Below are positions 1 to 5,325 of a stretch of DNA of 5,325 bases, one piece after another (position 1 is the stretch's first letter; each line of letters starts with the position of its first letter). The stretch lies in contig DKQR01000150.1 in the NCBI GenBank assembly GCA_002471805.1, positions 1 to 5,325 of the forward strand. Reading direction: 5' to 3'. The notes beneath the pieces are model-generated. The model made no database searches, had not been told where the DNA came from, and saw only the letters and a program-made list of their open reading frames with translations. The translations under genes and the position numbers were made by a program. This DNA is from Fidelibacterota bacterium UBA7303 (GTDB taxonomy: Bacteria; Fidelibacterota; Marinisomatia; Marinisomatales; UBA1611).

Positions 1-2681
1 AACATGTCTGTGTAGACACTTCCATGATCATCATTGGAAGCTTGATAATATTCTACACCAGCCCATACCCAAACAGTACCTTCAGGGACTGTTCCTGTTA
101 CTTCGCGGTGCAGCCACTCACTTGAAGGAGAACTTGCATCAATTACATCGGTTATCTCCCAACCAGGGCCAACCATACCATAGGAGTCATCGTAGTAATA
201 GAATGCCAGATATGCTGAATTTACACCTTGGCCGATCCAGTCATCCGCATGTGAAAACATCATACCACTTAGGGTAGGCTGGGAACCTACATCAAGTCCA
301 GCCAACCCAACTTCTAGCCACTGGCCAAAGCTTCCATAATTCGGGGCACCATTGTATTGACCCCACTGTTTAAGAGAGTAATCTCCTTCGTAAGCTTCAA
401 AAACGGCGTCAGAATTGTAGATATTGGCTCCAGTCATCTCAACCACGTAGCTGGCATTGGCTTCAGGATAGGGAGACCAACCTGTAATACCATCTTCGAA
501 GCCGCCATTATATAGAATTGGAACATACAGTGAAATACAAACCGATTCTGGATCATAATCTTCCAAGGGCAAGGGTGGGTCTTTCTGCCATTCATCCATT
601 GGGAAAGTGTAATTTTCCCATTCGCAATTATTGTCGGAATTAGCGTGTTGGTAACGAGCGCGAAAGCGTCCAAAACCAAACCCACCACCTTCTTCTATAT
701 CAGCAACATTATCCACATCATAGAAGCTCCAGGTATAGATCATATGCCACGGAAAAGGTCCAGTAAATGTTACCGTGGCAGAATATGTGCCATCACCATT
801 TGCAGTAGCCACATGCACACTATTATCGCCCAACCCTTGCAGGTAATTAAGCCATTTGTCTTTTAACACTAAAGAGACAGTGTCTTCTGCACTAAATCCA
901 TCTGCATCGGCACCTGTCATGTCTACCGTAAAGGTAACGTCGACTTCCTGTCCAGCAGGTATTACAGCACCAGCAGGAAGATCGTAGTAGCCTGATAATT
1001 CCAGCTCTAAAAAGCCTGTACCATCATCTGCTCCTAATGTGAAGATCCGGTTAGCGCCTCCAAATTGTGGAGAATCTTCCCAACCCATATCACTATACAT
1101 GTCTCCATTAGTTGATTCAAAAAGTTCAATGGATGATGAATCAAGTTGCATGTAGTATTTATATTCTTGCTCAGCATCTGGAAGGGACGTCAGGCTCACC
1201 GCTAGACTAAAAATATTTGTACCTGGAGTACGAGTCATTTCACAATCAGCGGGATCATCACAGTTCCAGCCATTGAAACCGCCTCGGACCTGCATCTGGT
1301 CTCCCCGGGCTACACTAAATACCGGCATACCTGTTGCACCATCCTCATCCAGCCATTCGGTCAAATCAACCGAGAAAATGATAGTCTTGGTTACGGGATC
1401 TTCACCTGTGGGTGGTGCATTGTCCCAATAGGAAAAAGCCAAGGTTGTATCACCAGTAATATTAGCTGTTCTATTGTCATTACTCTCCCAGCCATCGGTG
1501 CCAATCAAGAACTTGTATTCAATAGCCGCTCCATCATTTGAAAATGAATATTGCCCAGACCAGAAATCATCACCTTCATGCGTAAGAGCCGTACCAGACC
1601 AGCCGTTCATCGATCCTGCTATATGCATGGTATCACCTTCATATGCTACAATTCCAGCAGTACTGACTCGGAACCAGACGTCTAAACTATCCGTAGGTTC
1701 ATATGGCGGAGTGACGTCACTTTCCCAATAATCTAGTATTGGAGTATGGTCGCTCGTGAGGTTTAATGGACGGTCAGCGGTTGATTCCCATGCTTCGTCG
1801 CCTGTTGCATTGATAAAAACATACTTATACATGTATTCACCGAGTGGTAATGAATCCATCGTTGTGTATGTCCAGTAGTCACCGCCAACGTTTGTCATTG
1901 CCCATTCATTTCCACCCCAGCCATTAAAGCTTCCCCGGATAACCATGGTTGCTGTGGAATCTGTAAATCCTGGTGCAGTCGACGTGTTTAGGTTAAATGT
2001 GGCAAGTGCAGGCGCTTCATCTGTTGGAGGGGTATTATTGAAATATACCCAAGCAAGAGTTGTATCTGTATTTGCTGTAAAGGTTCTGTTATCTATGCCT
2101 TCCCAGCCATCAGTACCATTTAAAAATTTGTACTCAACAACTGTACCTGAAGTAAATGGATATTGGGCAGACCAGAAATCACTACCGTCAGCTTCCTGGG
2201 TAAGTGATTCGCCACTCCATCCATTCATTGTACCTGCAATATACATACCTGTAGCGTCATTGAAATCTGGTATCCCTGCAGTACTAACTCGGAACCATGC
2301 ATCTATATCATCTGTTTCTGTATAAGGTGCAGTGGCGCCAGCTTCCCAATAATCCATTGGAAAATTATCTTCACCAGTTACGGTAACGGCCCGATTATCA
2401 GTACTTTCCCATTGCTCCCCGCTTTCGGTAATTGAGACATATTTAAATTCGTAGGATCCAGCGCTCAAAGTATCAGACGTATATGTCCAGTAGTCGCCAC
2501 CTGCATTCGTCATAGCCCAACCGTCTCCACCCCAACCATTAAAGCTGCCTCGAAGAACGATTGTATTGGTCGAGTCAGTGAATCCTGGTGCTGTTGATGT
2601 ATTTAAATTAAAGGTAACCCCGGCTGAAAGAGATGAGAGTAATCCAGTTAATATTATATTTCCAATAACAGATTTCTTCAT
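1..2681 (-). CDS. Secreted multi-module protein with tandem starch-binding-like (FNGW) domains, 3' end outside window
   Basis: The frame is open for 893 codons from the ATG at 2681-2679 to the low-coordinate edge, with no stop or frameshift. The start is supported by AGGAG five bases upstream and by a signal peptide (MKKSVIGNIILTGLLSSLSA, probable cleavage after Ala20). Modules: A1 (22-124), B1 (125-226), A2 (227-331), B2 (332-428), C (about 431-565), D (about 577-718) and E (about 719-893). A1, B1, A2 and B2 share the order F/MNGW, (E/Y)YKF-like strand, then WE-x-x-DNR or a close variant. This resembles CBM20/CBM48-type alpha-glucan-binding folds; FNGW recurs at 47-50, 252-255 and 469-472, and MNGW at 152-155 and 358-361. 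E begins NGGFEDG-x-x-GW and resembles CBM4/9 jelly rolls. No catalytic domain is visible. I infer a surface or extracellular glycan-binding protein; ligand unknown. A sorting domain may follow beyond the edge. CDS, strand and start are firm; sugar binding is moderately supported. Confidence 0.9.
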   Translation of the reverse strand, partial: MKKSVIGNIILTGLLSSLSAGVTFNLNTSTAPGFTDSTNTIVLRGSFNGWGGDGWAMTNAGGDYWTYTSDTLSAGSYEFKYVSITESGEQWESTDNRAVTVTGEDNFPMDYWEAGATAPYTETDDIDAWFRVSTAGIPDFNDATGMYIAGTMNGWSGESLTQEADGSDFWSAQYPFTSGTVVEYKFLNGTDGWEGIDNRTFTANTDTTLAWVYFNNTPPTDEAPALATFNLNTSTAPGFTDSTATMVIRGSFNGWGGNEWAMTNVGGDYWTYTTMDSLPLGEYMYKYVFINATGDEAWESTADRPLNLTSDHTPILDYWESDVTPPYEPTDSLDVWFRVSTAGIVAYEGDTMHIAGSMNGWSGTALTHEGDDFWSGQYSFSNDGAAIEYKFLIGTDGWESNDNRTANITGDTTLAFSYWDNAPPTGEDPVTKTIIFSVDLTEWLDEDGATGMPVFSVARGDQMQVRGGFNGWNCDDPADCEMTRTPGTNIFSLAVSLTSLPDAEQEYKYYMQLDSSSIELFESTNGDMYSDMGWEDSPQFGGANRIFTLGADDGTGFLELELSGYYDLPAGAVIPAGQEVDVTFTVDMTGADADGFSAEDTVSLVLKDKWLNYLQGLGDNSVHVATANGDGTYSATVTFTGPFPWHMIYTWSFYDVDNVADIEEGGGFGFGRFRARYQHANSDNNCEWENYTFPMDEWQKDPPLPLEDYDPESVCISLYVPILYNGGFEDGITGWSPYPEANASYVVEMTGANIYNSDAVFEAYEGDYSLKQWGQYNGAPNYGSFGQWLEVGLAGLDVGSQPTLSGMMFSHADDWIGQGVNSAYLAFYYYDDSYGMVGPGWEITDVIDASSPSSEWLHREVTGTVPEGTVWVWAGVEYYQASNDDHGSVYTDM
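1398..2003 (-). repeat. Tandem 615-bp coding repeat, copy 2 (modules A2+B2)
   Basis: This is the second copy, residues 227 to about 428. Long stretches are identical to copy 1 in protein (TFNLNTSTAPGFTDST, RGSFNGWGG, GGDYWTYT, WFRVSTAGI), with mostly synonymous or scattered changes in DNA. Small in-frame indels occur: one extra residue near 275, two fewer near 370 (EADGSD in copy 1, EGDD here) and one extra near 384. The right boundary is approximate, because the linker after B2 (PPTGEDPVTK) leads into the divergent module C. Confidence 0.85.
2004..2618 (-). repeat. Tandem 615-bp coding repeat, copy 1 (modules A1+B1)
   Basis: This is the first copy of a 205-codon unit, residues 22-226 of the modular protein. 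It begins TFNLNTSTAPGFTDST, which recurs exactly 205 residues later. Landmarks keep the spacing at DNA level: aatcctggtgc at 2581 and 1966, ccattaaagct at 2536 and 1921, tcccagccat at 2101 and 1486, all 615 bp apart. Each unit holds two related but distinct modules: A (RGSFNGWGG, WAMTN, GGDYWTYT) and B (WFRVSTAGI, MNGWSG, DFWS). Confidence 0.9.
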
Positions 2682-2686
2682 TGTAA

Positions 2687-2691
2687 CTCCT
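2687..2691 (-). promoter_or_regulatory. Shine-Dalgarno site of the modular binding protein
   Basis: Minus strand reads AGGAG, five bases (TTACA) before the ATG at 2681. It fixes the start of the modular protein. It contrasts with the PorV-like gene, whose ATG has no recognisable Shine-Dalgarno sequence. Confidence 0.8.
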
Positions 2692-2714
2692 GTTAGATTA
2701 ATTAAGACATTATT

Positions 2715-2736
2715 AGTAACTCATCGTTGAGTCACT
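2715..2736 (-). promoter_or_regulatory. Intergenic palindrome, possible operator or 5'UTR hairpin
   Basis: Plus strand reads AGTAACTCA-TCGT-TGAGTCACT: nine-base arms with one mismatched position (G-U wobble in minus-strand RNA) around a four-base centre. It lies 34 bases upstream of the ATG of the modular protein, in the only non-coding stretch of the window. A TTGAAA hexamer (minus strand, 2741-2736) abuts it and could be a -35 element. The palindrome would then fill the spacer, but the downstream -10 match is weak (TACTAA at 17 bases, TAATAA at 20). There is no T-run after the stem on the minus strand, so it does not look like an intrinsic terminator. The palindrome is seen directly; its function is inferred. 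Confidence 0.4.
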
Positions 2737-2784
2737 TTCAATTTCGGACTATTATTTTAATAATCAAAATAAATTTTTTGAAAA

Positions 2785-3786
2785 TTAATAATTAATATTG
2801 ATACTTAATTGGTGAGTGTTTCCCAAGTTAATCATGTTTTCAAAACAATATACAATATTGAGTTTGCTATTCATCATATGAGGACTAATTCCAAGACCAT
2901 AGGCGTAATCTTTTTCCTTATCATTCATTAATATTGAGTTAAACCCTATGTTGAAGGTAATAAGGTCATTGAGTATACCTAATTCCATACCTGCATTAAT
3001 ATAATTTGAATTATCATTGGGACTATTAGTATCCAGTGCCCAGGTCATTCGAACTAACTTTCCAAAATTTACATCATCAGATATTCCAACCCTGAGCAAC
3101 AAGGGTAAATCAAATTCATCCGTTGCTAAAAAACCGGTGACACTTTCATTATTTCCGTGGATAGACTCATCAATATCAACAGCCACGAGAAGATCATCAC
3201 CTGTCATTTTAATCTTTGGCCCAAAATTGCTGATAGATGTTCCCAGTCTGAAGCCATAAGGTGTCTCAAAAAGTGTTCCTATATCAAGTGCGATACCACT
3301 AGCTTTATTATTTGCGATTTTTTCTTGAATATATTTCCCATTAAAGCCAATAGAAAACCGATCTGTAAGATTCAGGGCATAGGCTACCCCAAATGCATGG
3401 TCAGATGCAGAAAATTTTTCGCCAGTGTCCTCATTTCCGTAGCGGGTTACTTCCATATCTCCCATTGTAACTGAAGTAATATTTATTCCAAAAAATTGAT
3501 TACCCTTAATTGGCATGGACACACTAAAATAATCAAATGATATATCTGCGATCCAGTCTGAGTGATTCACATACACATTTCTAAGGTGATTAAATCCAAT
3601 CCCTGCAGGGTTCCAGTACATGGCTGAACCATCATTGGCAAGAGCTGTAAAAGCGCCACCCATAGACACTGCTTTAGATCCTATATTTGTCGATAAAAAC
3701 TTTGCTGCCGTGGTACCTGTTTTATCAACAGAGTATCCAAGAGAAGACAACAAGAAGAAAAATAATATAGTACGGATTCTTGTCAT
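2785..3786 (-). CDS. PorV/PorQ-family outer-membrane beta-barrel protein
   Basis: This complete 333-residue protein runs from ATG at 3786-3784 to TAA at 2787-2785. A signal peptide covers about residues 1-19 (MTRIRTILFFFLLSSLGYS). The mature N-terminus carries the family signature: AAKFL (27-31), GSKAVSMGGAFTALANDGSA (36-55) and YWNPAGI (57-63). Alternating beta-strands follow, with SNFGP at 186-190. The final strand, HQLSININY, ends in an aromatic residue, as expected for an outer-membrane barrel. The family is FadL-like in fold. Its best-studied members, PorV and PorQ of Bacteroidota, take part in T9SS cargo release and surface attachment. Length and signature fit the family, but orthology to PorV itself is not shown, and many FCB genomes carry several paralogues. 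The ATG overlaps the previous stop (ATGA), so translation is probably coupled. The upstream neighbour carries a T9SS-like sorting domain, which fits a cargo-handling role. Confidence 0.88.
   Translation of the reverse strand: MTRIRTILFFFLLSSLGYSVDKTGTTAAKFLSTNIGSKAVSMGGAFTALANDGSAMYWNPAGIGFNHLRNVYVNHSDWIADISFDYFSVSMPIKGNQFFGINITSVTMGDMEVTRYGNEDTGEKFSASDHAFGVAYALNLTDRFSIGFNGKYIQEKIANNKASGIALDIGTLFETPYGFRLGTSISNFGPKIKMTGDDLLVAVDIDESIHGNNESVTGFLATDEFDLPLLLRVGISDDVNFGKLVRMTWALDTNSPNDNSNYINAGMELGILNDLITFNIGFNSILMNDKEKDYAYGLGISPHMMNSKLNIVYCFENMINLGNTHQLSININY
3783..3786 (-). promoter_or_regulatory. ATGA stop-start overlap
   Basis: The minus strand reads ATGA here: TGA ends the sorting-domain protein and ATG starts the PorV-like protein. 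No Shine-Dalgarno sequence is evident in the preceding 20 bases (CTGGCCATCATTAA region), so re-initiation by terminating ribosomes is the likely way the second gene is translated. The two genes must share a transcript. Confidence 0.8.
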
Positions 3787-5325
3787 TTAATGATGGCCAG
3801 CTTACCAATTTTTTCACCAATGCCTGATGCATCTATATGATATACATAAATACCGTAGGCTGCGGTAAGATTATCTTTTGTGAGCAGGTCCCATTTACCT
3901 GTACCAAAATTGATGGATTCAGAATGATGAATTGTTTTAACTAACTCTCCGGAGATTGTAAAAATCCGGATGATACATTGTTGGGGTAAGTTTCTGAATT
4001 GAATCTCTCTTGGACCTCTGCCGGATGTAAACGTATTTTGTCCTTCAAAGGCAGTGGTTGAATAGTAAGGGTTAGGCACCACCTTAATTTTGTTTAAGTC
4101 GTCTTTAGCTAGTTGTGTATTGATGTAGGGGGAGACTGTAGTAAATTGGTATATATCTTCTGGGAGAAATGGTTTTTCAACAATGATCATTGCCGTATCA
4201 CCTGGTTGTGGTTCATTATAAATCAACAATGAATCGTTTGGATGAAGATTCAGGTATAAAGCCCAGGATGGCCATGGATTACCATTATCATCTTCATAAT
4301 CCATAAGTACAATCCAGTCGCTTTCCCTTTCTCCCTCAGCATTAAAATACCCATCGGGATCACCCAAAGGTATTACATCAATAAAACCAACAGGAATCTT
4401 TACCCAATCTATTGAGTCCACTCCAGTTAGTGATTCTCGTCTTTCTACCTTAAAATTAACCTGCTTTCCAGCATACAAGAATCCAGGGTAGCAGATAGTA
4501 GTGTTTGGAAGATACCTCATGCATAGGTCAATAGATGAATCAGACTGCTCTTCAGTAAATATTATCCTATAATCATATGGAAGTTTAGTTCCCACAATGT
4601 TAAAGGTGGCATACCTGAAAAAATTAAATGTCCAGATGCTGTCCCTTGACCAGTAAGAATTTTCTTCATTGTATCTTAATTCGTCAACATTATTAAATGC
4701 CAGCCGAAACCCATCAATAACCTGCCCATCACTTGCTTGGAGTTCATGTTCATTGTTAACCAATGTATCAGGGTATTCTGTATTAGTAATATCAACAAGA
4801 AAATATGATTTGGTGGTTACTGTATCATAGCCGGCGGGGCCTTGCTGATTTGCTAGTATTGTATCTGTAAACGTAATCTGATAGGTATGGTCACTTTTTA
4901 TATCCATAGGATTGATTATTTCATAATAAATCCTACTGCTGGATGTTCCGCTGATGTGATTTATGGTATCACCCGTAAATTCAGCATCATTGTATCCGGC
5001 AGAAGGAGGGGAAGGAGTTACTTCTACCACATTGGGTCCTAAATCTATTTCACCTGTCAAGGAATTAACTCTCAGGCGCATGGGTGAATCACTGGGAATA
5101 ATATCATTAGAAAGATCTCCTCCATAATCATAAGAAACCACAGCATAATAGTATCTCTGACCATTTACTACATTATCATCCACATAGGAATGCTGCAGGC
5201 CGGTATCATCCCCCAGGTAGAATTTGATACCATTTAGATCGATTGGGTGCCAACCTGTTTTGCCGTTTTCCAGATCCCATTGAGCTTTTTCACCATTCTG
5301 TATATAGGGTTCCAGGAACGTCAGG
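3783..5325 (-). CDS. Secreted protein with FnIII-like region and T9SS-like C-terminal sorting domain, 5' end outside window
   Basis: The frame is open from the high-coordinate edge to TGA at 3785-3783, giving 513 visible residues (numbered from the edge). A GTG at 5183 could pass for a start, but 47 sensible in-frame residues precede it and it falls inside a domain, so the real start is upstream of the window. Residues about 1-70 look like the end of a fibronectin-III-type domain (VDDNVVNGQRYYYAVVSYD at 48-66). Residues about 80-405 are beta-rich and aromatic/acidic, and I do not recognise a domain in them. Residues about 411-513 form the C-terminal domain: KVVPNPYY (414-421), IRIFTISGELVKTI (452-465), AYGIYVYHI (489-497), GEKIGKLAIIK (503-513). 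This is typical of FlgD-Ig-like/T9SS sorting domains in FCB bacteria. The protein is therefore probably exported and surface-attached or released. Its specific function is unknown. It overlaps the PorV-like gene by four bases. Confidence 0.9.
   Translation of the reverse strand, partial: LTFLEPYIQNGEKAQWDLENGKTGWHPIDLNGIKFYLGDDTGLQHSYVDDNVVNGQRYYYAVVSYDYGGDLSNDIIPSDSPMRLRVNSLTGEIDLGPNVVEVTPSPPSAGYNDAEFTGDTINHISGTSSSRIYYEIINPMDIKSDHTYQITFTDTILANQQGPAGYDTVTTKSYFLVDITNTEYPDTLVNNEHELQASDGQVIDGFRLAFNNVDELRYNEENSYWSRDSIWTFNFFRYATFNIVGTKLPYDYRIIFTEEQSDSSIDLCMRYLPNTTICYPGFLYAGKQVNFKVERRESLTGVDSIDWVKIPVGFIDVIPLGDPDGYFNAEGERESDWIVLMDYEDDNGNPWPSWALYLNLHPNDSLLIYNEPQPGDTAMIIVEKPFLPEDIYQFTTVSPYINTQLAKDDLNKIKVVPNPYYSTTAFEGQNTFTSGRGPREIQFRNLPQQCIIRIFTISGELVKTIHHSESINFGTGKWDLLTKDNLTAAYGIYVYHIDASGIGEKIGKLAIIK

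Noticed and set aside
434..866. Short open frames on both strands (434-688 minus, 645-866 plus)
   Set aside because: Both lie inside the continuous minus-strand frame of the modular protein, in other frames. They have no Shine-Dalgarno support and no recognisable protein character.
1474..2325. Two plus-strand open frames (1474-1731 and 1945-2325) that resemble each other, suggesting a small duplicated gene family
   Set aside because: They are antisense to modules B2 and B1 of the modular protein. Their similarity is just the 615-bp coding repeat read on the wrong strand, and the minus-strand frame is continuous and domain-rich there.
2715..2736. Palindrome as a rho-independent terminator for the PorV-like gene
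   Set aside because: The stem is not GC-rich, and the minus strand continues TAATAATGTCTT after it with no T-run. A regulatory role is more plausible.
2751..2786. Short AT-only inverted repeats (ATTATTTTAATAAT at 2751-2764; AATTTT-TTG-AAAATT at 2772-2786)
   Set aside because: Such small A/T palindromes arise easily by chance in a nearly pure A/T spacer and would form very weak stems.
3017..3474. Two plus-strand open frames opposite the PorV-like gene
   Set aside because: They are antisense to a complete gene with a signal peptide and a family signature, and their translations look like random low-complexity sequence.
5181..5183. GTG at 5183 as the start of the sorting-domain protein
   Set aside because: The frame stays open to the window edge with 47 more plausible residues, and the GTG codes for a Val inside an FnIII-like strand (SYVDDNVVNGQRYYY). 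The gene is truncated at its 5' end instead.

Overview
The window holds three collinear genes, all on the minus strand, so transcription runs from high to low coordinates. It suggests an AT-rich, Gram-negative bacterium of the Fibrobacterota-Chlorobiota-Bacteroidota (FCB) group, most like a marine Marinimicrobia (SAR406) or KSB1-type lineage. Three things point that way: a PorV/PorQ-type outer-membrane beta-barrel, a secreted protein ending in a type IX secretion (T9SS)-like sorting domain of the 'VVPNPYY ... GELVKTI ... GIYVYHI ... GEKIGKLAIIK' style, and a large secreted protein of repeated 'FNGW' carbohydrate-binding-like modules. The lineage assignment is an inference from protein style; no marker gene is present.

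Layout in transcription order: (1) 5325-3783, the C-terminal 513 residues of a secreted or surface protein whose N-terminus lies outside the window. It shows a fibronectin-III-like end, a long beta-rich region I cannot assign, and a C-terminal sorting domain. (2) 3786-2785, a complete 333-residue PorV/PorQ-family protein whose ATG overlaps the stop of gene 1 in an ATGA, implying translational coupling. (3) A 103-bp AT-rich intergenic stretch (2682-2784) with a 9-bp-stem palindrome and a good Shine-Dalgarno site. (4) 2681-1, the first 893 codons of a secreted modular protein that runs off the low-coordinate edge with no stop. It has a signal peptide, two tandem copies of a 205-residue (615-bp) two-module unit, two more divergent beta-sandwich modules, and a jelly-roll-like module that is almost complete at the edge.

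Together the genes look like a secretion and surface-display cassette. The PorV-like barrel is of the family that in T9SS organisms helps release and anchor cargo with C-terminal sorting domains. Gene 1 carries such a domain, and gene 3 looks like a multivalent glycan (possibly alpha-glucan) binding surface protein. No catalytic domain, SusC/SusD pair, RNA gene, mobile element or CRISPR array is visible. The functional link between the genes is an inference from context.
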